Assembly: GCF_015679985.1 (NCBI RefSeq)
Contig: NZ_CP049239.1
Span: 434,001 to 498,000, forward strand
Direction: 5' to 3'
DNA from: Campylobacter concisus
Lineage (GTDB): Bacteria > Campylobacterota > Campylobacteria > Campylobacterales > Campylobacteraceae
Length of the DNA stretch: 64,000 nt
Positions within the stretch are counted from its first letter, which is position 1, and every line of letters starts with the position of its first letter. A program made the position numbers and the translations under genes. Of the stretch, positions 54,681 through 63,798 are shown piece by piece. The notes beneath the pieces were generated by a model. It was given only the letters and a program-made list of their open reading frames with translations, did not search any database and was not told where the DNA came from.

Positions 54681-55885
54681 ATTTTGCCTCCAATATATAG
54701 TTTTTTGGCTTCATTTGTGTGAAGTATGAGCTGCAAAATTAGCTCGCTATCATCGCACTCTAGGTCGCTATAGATTGCGATATCAGCTGCGCGTCCTGCC
54801 TTTATCTCACCGTTATTTATCCTAAGCGCCTTTGCGCCCCCATGCGTTGCAGCGACAAAAAGCCTCGTGGCAAGCTCGTTTAGATCAAGGCTTGTATGGG
54901 TAAATAGGGCGGCTCTTAGCTCATGCCAGAAATTTAGGCTGATATTTGAGCTAAGGCCGTCTGTGCCGATGTTTAGACTAACGTTGTTTTTAAAAATTTC
55001 TTTTAAATTTAGCGCCTTTTTGCCAAGCAACCTGTTTGAAACCGCGCAGTGTGTCAAGCTGTGATGGGGCTTAAATTTAGCAAAATCGCTCACATAAACG
55101 CAGTGCGTAAATAGTGTATTTATCTCATGAAACATCTCAAAATAGCTATCCGCGTCATACATCGGCTTTGGATCCGGATTAAATCTTAAAAGATGCTTTT
55201 TAAAGCCGCCAGTACCACGCTCTAGCCACTGCTTTTCAGCCTTGCTCTCTAAAAAGTGCGTGCTAACAAGAAGATCATCTTTTTTAGCCATTTCAAGGGC
55301 GGCTTTGGCTAGCTTTGGGTGCACAGAGTAGGGTGAGTGCAGTGAGATGGCTGGGGTAAAATTTTTATTTTTATAGCCCTTTGTTTTTTCGAATTTTGCT
55401 AAGAAATTTTGCAAATTTTGCTGAACCATTTGCTCGCTTGAGCCTAAAATTTCACTAAAAAGTACGGCTTTTAGAGGACTAGCGGCTAAAATTTCAAGCT
55501 CCGAGCCAAAACTAGAAATCTCACCAACGGTGCAAACTCCACTTTTTAGTAGAGAATTTATAGCCCCGCTCATCGCTTTTTTGGCGTCCATTTTGGCTAG
55601 CTCGCCACCTTTATCGATGATAGAGCCAAGCCATTTTATAAAGTCGCCGTATTTTAGCGTGCTAACATTTGAGCTAAACTCTAAATGAACGTGTGAGTTT
55701 ATAAAGGCTGGGGCGATCACGCTATCACCAAAGTCGCAAATTTTCGCCTCTTTAAATTTCTTTTGCGCCTCTTTTTCGCTTAAAATTTCTAAAATTTTAT
55801 CATCATCAATAACGACACAAGAATTTCTTAAAATTTTTGGATTTTCTCCGCCAGTGATTATTTTTTTTGCTTTTAAAATTTCCAT
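54668..55885 (-). CDS. Aminofutalosine deaminase family hydrolase (MqnX-like)
   Basis: 405 aa amidohydrolase-superfamily enzyme. Metal ligands: His65 and His67 (HVHLEF), His in VSTHFLES, and the Asp in GTDGLSSN. In this position in Campylobacter such proteins are annotated as 6-aminodeoxyfutalosine deaminase of menaquinone synthesis; related deaminases act on guanine or chlorinated triazines. It lies upstream of sppA and divergent from aroQ, with an overlap to sppA. The exact substrate is inference. Confidence 0.8.
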   Translation of the reverse strand: MEILKAKKIITGGENPKILRNSCVVIDDDKILEILSEKEAQKKFKEAKICDFGDSVIAPAFINSHVHLEFSSNVSTLKYGDFIKWLGSIIDKGGELAKMDAKKAMSGAINSLLKSGVCTVGEISSFGSELEILAASPLKAVLFSEILGSSEQMVQQNLQNFLAKFEKTKGYKNKNFTPAISLHSPYSVHPKLAKAALEMAKKDDLLVSTHFLESKAEKQWLERGTGGFKKHLLRFNPDPKPMYDADSYFEMFHEINTLFTHCVYVSDFAKFKPHHSLTHCAVSNRLLGKKALNLKEIFKNNVSLNIGTDGLSSNISLNFWHELRAALFTHTSLDLNELATRLFVAATHGGAKALRINNGEIKAGRAADIAIYSDLECDDSELILQLILHTNEAKKLYIGGKICKF

Positions 55886-55936
55886 ATTTGAGCCTTAAAT
55901 TTTTGTTATTGTAGCGAAAATTTAGGAACGAAAATG

Positions 55937-55942
55937 TATAAT
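55937..55942 (+). promoter_or_regulatory. Likely -10 box for aroQ and the downstream flagellar run
   Basis: TATAAT preceded by TG (extended -10), 29 nt before the aroQ ATG, with AAGGAG at 55961-55966. Genes from aroQ through mnmA all run in this direction with small gaps or overlaps, so this may be the main promoter of the block. Confidence 0.5.
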
Positions 55943-55970
55943 TTGGGCTATTTAATCAAAAAGGAGTGAC

Positions 55971-56450
55971 ATGGATAAGAAGCTAAAAATAATGGTTATC
56001 CAAGGGCCAAATATCAACATGCTTGGCGCTAGAGAGCCAGGAATTTACGGCGTTATGAAGATGGAGGATATCCACTCTCAAATGAAGATCGTTGCCGATC
56101 AAAATGACGTTGAGATCGAGTTTTTTCAAAGCAACCTTGAGGGCGAGCTAGTCGATAAGATCCAAGAGTGCTTGGGCGATGCTGACGGCATCATCATAAA
56201 CCCAGCTGCCTACACTCACACCTCTATCGCTATCCGTGACGCGCTAAGTGCGGTTGCGCTGCCAGTTATCGAGGTGCATATCAGCAACGTTTATAGAAGA
56301 GAAGAGTTTCGCCACAAAAGTCTCATCGCACCAGTTGCAGCAGGCCAGATCGTGGGCTTTGGACCAGTTGGCTATCATTTGGCGATGATAGGCATGCTTC
56401 AAATTTTTGAGCAAATCAAAGCAGTAAGAGCAAATCAAAAAGCACAATGA
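55971..56450 (+). CDS. aroQ: 3-dehydroquinate dehydratase, type II
   Basis: 159 aa dodecamer-type enzyme for the third shikimate step. [17 protein letters not shown] at the start includes the catalytic Tyr and the flexible lid loop, and ends with [10 protein letters not shown] and [23 protein letters not shown] is 4 nt before the ATG. It overlaps the M24 peptidase gene by 4 nt. Confidence 0.97.
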   Translation: MDKKLKIMVIQGPNINMLGAREPGIYGVMKMEDIHSQMKIVADQNDVEIEFFQSNLEGELVDKIQECLGDADGIIINPAAYTHTSIAIRDALSAVALPVIEVHISNVYRREEFRHKSLIAPVAAGQIVGFGPVGYHLAMIGMLQIFEQIKAVRANQKAQ

Positions 56451-57472
56451 ATTTCATCTTAAAGGACGAAAGCGCCGTATTTTACGAGTGCGGTTATAGC
56501 TGCGATAATGAGTTTTTGCTATGCGTTGATGGCGTAAAATACTTTTTCACGGATGCGAGGTATTATTTCGAGGCAAAAAGCTACGTAAATGCAGGTGTAG
56601 TCGTTCTTTTAGCGCAGAGAAATTTAATAAGCGAGGTCAGGGCATTTTTAAGAAAGATGAAGCCAAGCAGCCTTGTTTTTAACCCTGATGAGCTAAGCTT
56701 AAGTGAGTTTAACGCGCTTAGCAAAGGCTTTAGGATAAATTTTAAGCCAAAGGCAAATTTCTCTAGGCTAAAGAGAATTTGCAAAAGCGAAGATGAGATA
56801 AAAATTTTAAAAAAAGCTAGCGAATTTGGAGCAAAATGCTTTGATGAATTTGCTAAATTTGTGCGTGAAAATGGCGAGGGGATGAGCGAAAAAGAGCTTC
56901 ATTTTAACGCCTCACTCATCTTTAGACAAAAAAACGAGTTAGGTCTTAGCTTTGATCCGATCGTAGCGATAAACGAAAATGCCGCAAAGGCGCATGCGCT
57001 GCCCGGGGATAAAATTTTAAAAAGGGGCGATTTGTTGCTACTTGACGCTGGGGTTAAATTTAATCGCTACTGCTCTGATCGCACCAGAACTGCTTGCTTT
57101 GATGAAAATTTTAACTTCTCAAAGGAACAAAAATTTAAAAACGCCAAGATGCAAGAAATTTACGAGATTGTAAAAGAGGCTCAGGCTGCTGCGATAAAGG
57201 TCGCTAGAGCTGGAGTTAGGGCGTGCGAGATAGACCTTGCAGCAAGAAGCGTGATAGCAAAGGCTGGATATAAAAAGGCCTTTTTTCACTCGACAGGACA
57301 CGGTGTGGGTGTGGATATACACGAGCTTCCAGTCATCTCAGCAAGGAGCGAAACGCTCATAAAAGAGGGCATGGTCTTTAGTATAGAGCCTGGAATTTAT
57401 CTAGAAAATGAATTTGGCGTGCGCATCGAGGACGTGGTGGTTGCAAGAGAAGGTGGGTGCGAGATTTTATGA
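56447..57472 (+). CDS. M24-family metallopeptidase (Xaa-Pro aminopeptidase type)
   Basis: 341 aa pita-bread peptidase. The dinuclear metal ligands are seen as [19 protein letters not shown] (Asp, Asp), [14 protein letters not shown] (His), EPGIYL (Glu) and GVRIEDVV (Glu). The N-terminal 110 residues form a creatinase-like domain. It probably cuts X-Pro peptides. It is coupled to aroQ and folK by 4-nt overlaps. Confidence 0.92.
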   Translation: MNFILKDESAVFYECGYSCDNEFLLCVDGVKYFFTDARYYFEAKSYVNAGVVVLLAQRNLISEVRAFLRKMKPSSLVFNPDELSLSEFNALSKGFRINFKPKANFSRLKRICKSEDEIKILKKASEFGAKCFDEFAKFVRENGEGMSEKELHFNASLIFRQKNELGLSFDPIVAINENAAKAHALPGDKILKRGDLLLLDAGVKFNRYCSDRTRTACFDENFNFSKEQKFKNAKMQEIYEIVKEAQAAAIKVARAGVRACEIDLAARSVIAKAGYKKAFFHSTGHGVGVDIHELPVISARSETLIKEGMVFSIEPGIYLENEFGVRIEDVVVAREGGCEIL

Positions 57473-57945
57473 GGCTAGCTGGAGCAAGAAAGATCGTAAA
57501 AAGCCGTTTTTGCCCTAGTTTTTTTCATAAAAGAGATGAGTTTAAGTATGAGGCGTTAGTTGGTATGGGTGGCAACATCGGCGACAGCGCAAAGAGGTTT
57601 GATAAATTTATAAGAGTGATTACAAGTGATAGCAGGTTTCATGTAGTTGAAGTCTCGCCGATCCTTATAAATGCGGCGTTTGGCTACGAAGCACAGGATG
57701 ATTTTAGTAACGCTGTTATAAATTTACAAACATCTATGAGCCCTAGAAATTTGCTAAAAATTTTGAGGCACTATGAGAGTAAATTTAAGCGCGTCAGGAC
57801 GTTTAAAAATGCGCCGCGCACGCTTGATCTGGATATTTTGTATTTTAGTAAAAAAGTCTATAAGACGCCGCACCTTATCGTTCCGCACCCAGGGGCTGGT
57901 AAGAGGCTTAGCGTGATCGTGCCACTAGGGCTTATGAGAGGTTAA
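57469..57945 (+). CDS. folK: 2-amino-4-hydroxy-6-hydroxymethyldihydropteridine pyrophosphokinase
   Basis: 158 aa from the ATG at 57469, which overlaps the M24 stop as ATGA; a GTG four codons earlier is less likely. It pyrophosphorylates the pterin in folate synthesis. NIGD is the substrate loop after MGG, and NAPRTLDLDIL carries the Mg2+-binding Asp pair. An N-terminal stretch of 25-30 residues precedes the usual start of the fold. It leads into flhF, 10 nt away. Confidence 0.9.
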   Translation: MRLAGARKIVKSRFCPSFFHKRDEFKYEALVGMGGNIGDSAKRFDKFIRVITSDSRFHVVEVSPILINAAFGYEAQDDFSNAVINLQTSMSPRNLLKILRHYESKFKRVRTFKNAPRTLDLDILYFSKKVYKTPHLIVPHPGAGKRLSVIVPLGLMRG

Positions 57946-57955
57946 AAGGATATAA

Positions 57956-59323
57956 ATGGCTACAAAATTTCATACTTTTACAGGAGAGAGCACCATCGAG
58001 GCTTTGAAAAAGGCTCAAGAAACGTGCGGCGAAAAGGCCATACTAGTTACTACAAAACAGATTCAAGCCAAAACGATAAATAAAAAACCGCTTTATGAAA
58101 TTTTAGTAAGCGTCGAAGAGGACGACGTGAAGCAACCCCTAAAACCAAATACAAAAGCCATAAATTATGAAAATGCCTACTCTAAATTTAATAAAAACTA
58201 TGAACCTGCTAAGCCAAAATTTGAGATAAAAGAAGAACCGGCTAAATTTGAGGCAAAGACAGCATCACCCGAGCCTTACGATCCAAACGAGAGCGTGCTT
58301 TTAAATATCTCAGCTGCTGCAAAAGAGATAAGCACGATCGCAAATGTAAATATCGATGACGTCAAAGATAAAGAGTCGAGCATACCAAATGGCATGAATA
58401 AAAAAATAGACGATGTGGTAAAGCAAGTAAGCGTGCTAAGCGAAAAAATAGGGCTCATAACTGACATGATCTGGGATGAAAAAGCCCCAAATCGAAACAA
58501 TCTTTCGATCCCACCTGAGTTTGCCAGCATCTATAAGCTCGCAAAACAAAGCGGCATGAAAGATGAGCATTTAGAGGCTATCATGCAAACGACGCTTGAA
58601 AATTTACCAGTTTCGATGAAGAGCAATCCAACTGCTGTAAAGAGATACTTCTACTCACTTTTGCGAAATATGCTACCTTGCAGAAAAGAGCCAAGCGATA
58701 AAAAACAACGTATCATGATGCTAGTTGGCCCAACCGGAGTTGGTAAGACTACGACTCTTGCAAAGCTAGCTGCTCGTTTTGCATACGGCAATGAAAAACG
58801 CTATAAAACAGGTATCATCACGCTTGATACATATCGTATTGGAGCGGTTGAGCAGTTATTTCAATACGCTAAAATGATGAAGCTTCCTATTCTCGATGTT
58901 ATCGAGATAGATGACTTTCAAAATGCTATCAAACAGCTTAATTATTGTGATGTGATACTTATTGATACGACTGGAAATTCACAGTATGACAAAGAAAAGC
59001 TTGAAAGGCTTGATAAATTTTTAAAGCATAGTGGCGCAAAGATTGATGTAAATTTGGTCCTTTCGGCTGGCTCAAAGGTTGAGGATCTGATAGAAATTTA
59101 TAATGGATTTTCATTTTTAGAGATCGATACACTTATAATCACAAAATTTGATGAGACAAAAATTTTTGGTAATGTCTTTTCGCTGATATATGAGACAAAC
59201 ACGCCGGTTAGCTACTTTAGCGTGGGTCAAGAGGTACCTGATGATCTTGTGGAGGCAAAGAGCGAATTTTTAGTAGAGTGCGTGTTTGACGGCTTTACAA
59301 AGCAAAAGGCTAGCGATGAATAA
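57956..59323 (+). CDS. flhF: Flagellar GTPase FlhF
   Basis: 455 aa SRP-type GTPase that sets flagellar number and polar position and, in Campylobacter, is needed for sigma-54 flagellar genes (family knowledge). The first 200 residues are a low-complexity B-domain; the N domain follows, then G1 LVGPTGVGKTTTLAKLAARFA and the G4/G5 region ITKFDET. It is followed by FlhG, which stimulates its GTPase. The stop overlaps the flhG start. Confidence 0.96.
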   Translation: MATKFHTFTGESTIEALKKAQETCGEKAILVTTKQIQAKTINKKPLYEILVSVEEDDVKQPLKPNTKAINYENAYSKFNKNYEPAKPKFEIKEEPAKFEAKTASPEPYDPNESVLLNISAAAKEISTIANVNIDDVKDKESSIPNGMNKKIDDVVKQVSVLSEKIGLITDMIWDEKAPNRNNLSIPPEFASIYKLAKQSGMKDEHLEAIMQTTLENLPVSMKSNPTAVKRYFYSLLRNMLPCRKEPSDKKQRIMMLVGPTGVGKTTTLAKLAARFAYGNEKRYKTGIITLDTYRIGAVEQLFQYAKMMKLPILDVIEIDDFQNAIKQLNYCDVILIDTTGNSQYDKEKLERLDKFLKHSGAKIDVNLVLSAGSKVEDLIEIYNGFSFLEIDTLIITKFDETKIFGNVFSLIYETNTPVSYFSVGQEVPDDLVEAKSEFLVECVFDGFTKQKASDE

Positions 59324-60182
59324 TCAAGCGCAAAAATTACAAAATTTAGTCCAGTCTCAAAGCAAGAGCAAAAATACGCATTTTATTGCGATAACTAGCG
59401 GCAAAGGCGGTGTTGGTAAGAGTACGATAAGTGCAAATTTAGCAAATGTTTTATCAAAAAATGGCTACAAAGTAGGACTATTTGACGCTGATATCGGCCT
59501 TGCAAACCTTGATGTCATCCTAAATGTAAAAATGGGCAAAAATTTACTTCACGTGCTAAAAGGCGAGTGCAGCCTAAAAGATATCTTGATACCTATAAAT
59601 AAAAATTTGATCCTCATTCCTGGTGAAAGCGGTGATGAAATTTTAAAATTTAACAATCAATTTTTATTTGAGAGGTTTTTAGACGAGGCGAGCGAGCTTG
59701 ATGAGCTTGATTTTTTGATCATCGATACTGGAGCTGGCATAGGCGGTAGCACGCAGCTATTTTTAGAGGCAGCTGATGAGGTCGTGGTGGTAACTGTACC
59801 TGATCCTGCAGCGATAACTGATGCATACGCTGTCATAAAGATCGTCTCAAGGTTTAAAAATAGTGAGCTTTTGCTTTTAAATATGGTAAAAAATGAAGCA
59901 GAAGCGACTAGAATTTATGAAAATATCAAACGTGTTGCTAATGCAAATATCGGGCCTAGCTTAAATTTAGAGCTTATAGGATTTGTGGCTTCTGATAAGA
60001 ATGTTTCAAGAAGTATAAAACAACGAACGCTTTTTACAGACGACGCTGCTTATGCTGAGCCTAGTGCACAGATAAAACAGATAGCTTCGAATTTACTTTA
60101 TAGGTTGGAACGAAAAGTGCTTAACGATGAGCAAAGCAGGAGCTTTGGGGGCTTCTTTAAGCGTTTGATAGAACAATTTTAA
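59316..60182 (+). CDS. flhG: Flagellar number regulator FlhG (MinD-like ATPase)
   Basis: 289 aa from the ATG at 59316, which lies in the flhF end; the frame is open ten codons earlier at a TTG without support. The deviant Walker A is TSGKGGVGKSTIS, followed by DADIGLANLDVIL. The C-terminal amphipathic helix (RSFGGFFKRLIEQF) is the membrane-targeting sequence of MinD-like proteins. FlhG limits flagella to one per pole and in Campylobacter also affects division. Confidence 0.95.
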   Translation: MNNQAQKLQNLVQSQSKSKNTHFIAITSGKGGVGKSTISANLANVLSKNGYKVGLFDADIGLANLDVILNVKMGKNLLHVLKGECSLKDILIPINKNLILIPGESGDEILKFNNQFLFERFLDEASELDELDFLIIDTGAGIGGSTQLFLEAADEVVVVTVPDPAAITDAYAVIKIVSRFKNSELLLLNMVKNEAEATRIYENIKRVANANIGPSLNLELIGFVASDKNVSRSIKQRTLFTDDAAYAEPSAQIKQIASNLLYRLERKVLNDEQSRSFGGFFKRLIEQF

Positions 60183-60195
60183 TGGAGATTGAGCT

Positions 60196-60540
60196 TTGCG
60201 TGCAGAAAATTTTATAGCATTTTTTACGGTTTGTGGTTTTTTTGTAGGTATAGTTTTTACCTTGCTAAAGGTGAGTGAGCCTATCGAAATGCTAGTTTAT
60301 ACACTAGTTATTACTTTGTTTTTTTATCTTATAATTCACATTGTTGTCATGAACTACATCGATGTGAAAAGGGCTTTAACTAAAATTTTTGACAAACAAA
60401 AACACGAAGAGATCGCAGACTATCTCATCTCTGAGCTAAATACTAGAGAAAAGCGTATGGAAAATATAATGGTAAAAATGACTGCTGAAAATTTTGATTC
60501 TGGTAAACGAAATGCACGAGTTAAAGCAAAAGCAGCTTAA
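60196..60540 (+). CDS. Small membrane protein of the flhFG-fliA operon
   Basis: 114 aa with two hydrophobic segments (about 5-22 and 30-50) and a charged 60-residue cytoplasmic tail that is likely helical. It starts at TTG, 13 nt after flhG, and overlaps fliA by 29 nt. A gene of this size lies between flhG and fliA in C. jejuni too (recalled). No function is recognised; the position suggests a role in flagellar regulation or placement. Confidence 0.75.
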   Translation: MRAENFIAFFTVCGFFVGIVFTLLKVSEPIEMLVYTLVITLFFYLIIHIVVMNYIDVKRALTKIFDKQKHEEIADYLISELNTREKRMENIMVKMTAENFDSGKRNARVKAKAA

Positions 60541-61216
60541 CGCTTATAAAAACACGATAAAAAAGGAACAAGACGAAATCGTCTTAAAATATATGCCAGC
60601 ACTGCGTGCAATGGCGTTCAGGCTTAAAGAGAGGCTACCATCAAGTATAGATACAAATGACCTAATAAGCATTGGCGTCGAAGAGATGATAAAACTTAGT
60701 AGGAAGTATGACAAGGAGCAAAATGACTCTTTTTGGGGTTATGGCAAAAAGAGAATTTATGGCTCTATGCTTGATTATCTAAGGACGCTCGATGTTGTTA
60801 GCAGAAGCGATAGAAAGCTAGTAAAGAGCATAAATAGCGAGATAGATAACTATTTTAATGAATTTGAAGAAGAGCCAAGTGATGAGTATTTGGCCGAAAA
60901 GCTTAATGAAGATATTGAAAAGATAAGAGAGGCAAGAGGCGTTAGCGGTATCATTACTATTTTGCCAATAGACGAGCAAATGGAGCTAATTGGTCAAAAT
61001 GATGTCGAGAAAAGCATTGAGAGAGAGGATCTCATTTTAAAAATAGAAGAAGCTTTAAAAGATTTTGACGAAAGAGATCAGATGTTAGTTCAGCTTTATT
61101 ATTATGAAGAGCTAAATTTAAAAGAGATAAGCCAGATCATGAATATCAGCGAGAGTAGAATTTCACAAATTCATAAACGTTTGCTTGATCGTATCAGGCG
61201 TAGCTTGGGGGTTTAA
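60512..61216 (+). CDS. fliA: RNA polymerase sigma-28 factor FliA
   Basis: 234 aa from the ATG at 60512; a TTG six codons upstream is also possible. Region 2 is seen as SIDTNDLISIGVEEMI and FWGYGKKRIYGSMLDYLRTLD, and region 4 as LKEISQIMNISESRISQIHKRLLDRIR. It directs class 3 flagellar genes such as flagellin. It sits inside the 3' end of the small membrane-protein gene and abuts fliM (shared A of ATG). Confidence 0.96.
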   Translation: MHELKQKQLNAYKNTIKKEQDEIVLKYMPALRAMAFRLKERLPSSIDTNDLISIGVEEMIKLSRKYDKEQNDSFWGYGKKRIYGSMLDYLRTLDVVSRSDRKLVKSINSEIDNYFNEFEEEPSDEYLAEKLNEDIEKIREARGVSGIITILPIDEQMELIGQNDVEKSIEREDLILKIEEALKDFDERDQMLVQLYYYEELNLKEISQIMNISESRISQIHKRLLDRIRRSLGV

Positions 61217-62319
61217 TGGCTGATATTTTAAGTCAAGAAGAGATAGACGCGCTACTTGAAGTTGTTGATGAAGACGGCGATACGAGTAATATCGAGGTCG
61301 AAGAGAGATCGCAAGGCGAACAAAAACAGATTATTATTTATGATTTTAAGCGTCCAAACCGCGTTAGTAAAGAGCAACTCCGTGCGATAAAAGGCATCCA
61401 TGATAAGCTTGCTAGAAATTTAGCTAGTCAAATTTCAAGCGTGATGAGAAGTATTGTCGAGATCAGACTTCACAGTGTTGATCAAATGACTTATGGCGAA
61501 TTTTTGATGAGTTTGCCAAGTCCAACTAGTTTTAATGTCTTTTCTATAAAGCCACTTGATGGAAACTGTGTTTTGGAGATAAATCCAAGTATTGCTTTTC
61601 CGATGATAGATCGTTTGCTTGGCGGAACTGGTGAAAATTTTGAAGCAAATAGAGAACTAACTGACATTGAAGTAAATTTGCTTGATGCGGTGCTTAGAAT
61701 GATCATGCAGCGTCTAAAAGAGAGCTGGTCAATGATAACTGATATGTACCCAAATGTGGAAGCCAAAGAGAGCAGTCCAAATGTCGTACAAATCGTCTCT
61801 CAAAATGAGATTGTTATTATGGTCGTTATGGAGATCATAGTTGGTGGCTCAAGCGGTATGATAAATTTATGCTATCCAGTCATCTACCTTGAACCGATAC
61901 TCTCACGCCTTGCAAACAGAGATATTATGCTTGGTGAAACGAGTGCAAAAAAAAGTAGAAACAAAGAGCTAAAAACACTTATCGGACGAGCAGAAATTTT
62001 ATATGAAGCCATACTTGGCAAATCGATCATCAGCGTAAATGAGTTTTTAAATTTAAAAGAAGGCGATATTTTAAGGCTTGATAGAGGAGCTGATGATAAG
62101 GCGATCGTTTGTATCGATAAAAAAGAAGTTTTCTTAGCTGAAGTCGGGCTTCATAGATTTAGAAAATCTATAAGGATTGAGCAGTTAATACGCTCTGATA
62201 AAGATGAGATCAAAAATATCTTAGAAAAATACGAAGAAGAGCGAAAAGCAAAGCTAATGGCGTATGAAGCTAATGAGCGCAAAATGGAAGAAGAAGAGGA
62301 CGACGAAGATGATGAATGA
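61216..62319 (+). CDS. fliM: Flagellar motor switch protein FliM
   Basis: 367 aa. The N-terminal LSQEEIDALLE is the CheY-P-binding helix. A CheC-like middle domain (about 50-240) and a SpoA-type C-terminal domain follow; the end is a run of Glu/Asp. It forms the C-ring with FliG and FliY/FliN. It abuts fliA (one-base overlap) and overlaps fliY by 11 nt. Confidence 0.96.
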   Translation: MADILSQEEIDALLEVVDEDGDTSNIEVEERSQGEQKQIIIYDFKRPNRVSKEQLRAIKGIHDKLARNLASQISSVMRSIVEIRLHSVDQMTYGEFLMSLPSPTSFNVFSIKPLDGNCVLEINPSIAFPMIDRLLGGTGENFEANRELTDIEVNLLDAVLRMIMQRLKESWSMITDMYPNVEAKESSPNVVQIVSQNEIVIMVVMEIIVGGSSGMINLCYPVIYLEPILSRLANRDIMLGETSAKKSRNKELKTLIGRAEILYEAILGKSIISVNEFLNLKEGDILRLDRGADDKAIVCIDKKEVFLAEVGLHRFRKSIRIEQLIRSDKDEIKNILEKYEEERKAKLMAYEANERKMEEEEDDEDDE

Positions 62320-63157
62320 TTTTTTTAATATATTTTCTAACGAATTAAAAGCTACTATCGAAGGACTTACGGGCAGAGCTCCAGAGGTTGGCGAAAGAAA
62401 TGAATTTGATGCACCAACGCAAAATGGCATAAAACCGCCGGTAGTGATGGCCAATATCTCTTTAAGTGGTGACATCAATGCTAAAACAGAGATAGTATGC
62501 ACTCCGGTTTTAATAAGTGCCATTAGCGAATGGATGATGGGCGAAGAGGAAATTTCAAAGAATGAAAATTTAGGCAGTGATGAGCTTGACGCTGCAAAAG
62601 AGATATTTTCAAACCTTTTTAGTGCTTTTAGTACATCTTTGGGCGCTCAAAAGGGCATGCCAAAGATAAATTTTGAAGTAATAAATGTAAATTTTTTAGA
62701 TGAAAATTCTTCTCTTGATTTTAGTGTTTATGAAAAGCTATTTTTATTTAATGTCAAAATCGAAGATCTAAGTGAGCATATCGGTTTTGCTTGCGATCAT
62801 TCGTTGATGAAATTTTTTGAGCCAACAAAGACCGAAGCACCAGCTGCACCAGCAAGTACTCCTCACGTAGCTAAGGGCGATTTTAGCGCTGAAGAGATGA
62901 GAAATATCGGGCTTATAATGGATGTTAGGCTGCCTATTCGTGTTCGTATCGGCTCAAAAAGAATGCTTTTAAAAGATGTGCTTACCATGGATATTGGCTC
63001 AGTTATCGAGTTAAATCAATTAGCAAATGATCCACTAGAAATTTTGATCGGCGATAAGGTAATAGCCCTTGGCGAAGTTGTCATAATAGACGGAAACTTT
63101 GGCATCCAGATCACTCAGATAGGCTCAAAACGCGAGAGGCTTCAACAGTTAAAATAA
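62309..63157 (+). CDS. fliY: Flagellar motor switch protein FliY
   Basis: 282 aa from the ATG at 62309 (a second ATG follows at once), in the fliM end; the upstream open frame is the overlap with fliM. The N-terminal two thirds resembles CheC/FliM, and the C-terminal SpoA domain (about 205-280) has MDVRLPIRVRIGSKRMLLKDV and GEVVIIDGNFGIQI. In Campylobacter it joins FliM and FliN in the switch. Its stop overlaps the LOG gene by one base. Confidence 0.95.
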   Translation: MMNDFFNIFSNELKATIEGLTGRAPEVGERNEFDAPTQNGIKPPVVMANISLSGDINAKTEIVCTPVLISAISEWMMGEEEISKNENLGSDELDAAKEIFSNLFSAFSTSLGAQKGMPKINFEVINVNFLDENSSLDFSVYEKLFLFNVKIEDLSEHIGFACDHSLMKFFEPTKTEAPAAPASTPHVAKGDFSAEEMRNIGLIMDVRLPIRVRIGSKRMLLKDVLTMDIGSVIELNQLANDPLEILIGDKVIALGEVVIIDGNFGIQITQIGSKRERLQQLK

Positions 63158-63750
63158 TGAATAATGAATTAGTTAGCGATCTTTTAAATTTTCCAAACGT
63201 CTTAAAATATAAAAATAAAAATGTTACCTTCTTTGGCTCGGCTAGATTTGATGAAGAAAATTTCTACTGCAAAAAGGCTTATGAGCTAGCTTACAAACTA
63301 AACGAGCTAGGATATGCCATCTTAACTGGTGGCGGGGACGGCATAATGAGAGCTGCAAACAAGGGTGCGTTTGATAGTGCAAAATCGCCAAGCATAGCCC
63401 TAAATGTGAGGCTTCCATTTGAACAAAATACAAACCCTTACGTCACAGCAAAATATCTCTTTTCAAATTTAAGTCCAAGAAAATTTGCACTTACCGATCG
63501 CTCAGTCGCATTTGTCGTCTTTCCAGGTGGTTTTGGTACTCTTGATGAACTTTTTGAAATTTTAGTACTTGCTCAAGTTGGTAGCAAAAAAGTAAAAATT
63601 TTTCTTTTTGGGAGCGAGTTTTGGCAAGGGCTTGATGAGTTTATAAAAAATACGCTAGTTAGCCAAAAAACAATAAAAAAAGAAGATATAAATTTATACA
63701 AAATCACCGATGATTTAGAGCTTATTGCAAATGAAATTTTGGCTATTTAA
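63157..63750 (+). CDS. LOG-family protein (TIGR00730)
   Basis: 197 aa. The LOG signatures are GGGDGIMRAANKGA and PGGFGTLDELFE. Relatives are cytokinin riboside 5'-monophosphate phosphoribohydrolases, or nucleotide pyrophosphohydrolases in bacteria. The start shares one base with the fliY stop. Role in this organism unknown; the link to flagellar genes is positional. Confidence 0.92.
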   Translation: MNNELVSDLLNFPNVLKYKNKNVTFFGSARFDEENFYCKKAYELAYKLNELGYAILTGGGDGIMRAANKGAFDSAKSPSIALNVRLPFEQNTNPYVTAKYLFSNLSPRKFALTDRSVAFVVFPGGFGTLDELFEILVLAQVGSKKVKIFLFGSEFWQGLDEFIKNTLVSQKTIKKEDINLYKITDDLELIANEILAI

Positions 63751-63798
63751 AAATAAGATATAAAATATCCCCTTTTAAATTTCAAAGAGGTAAAAAAT

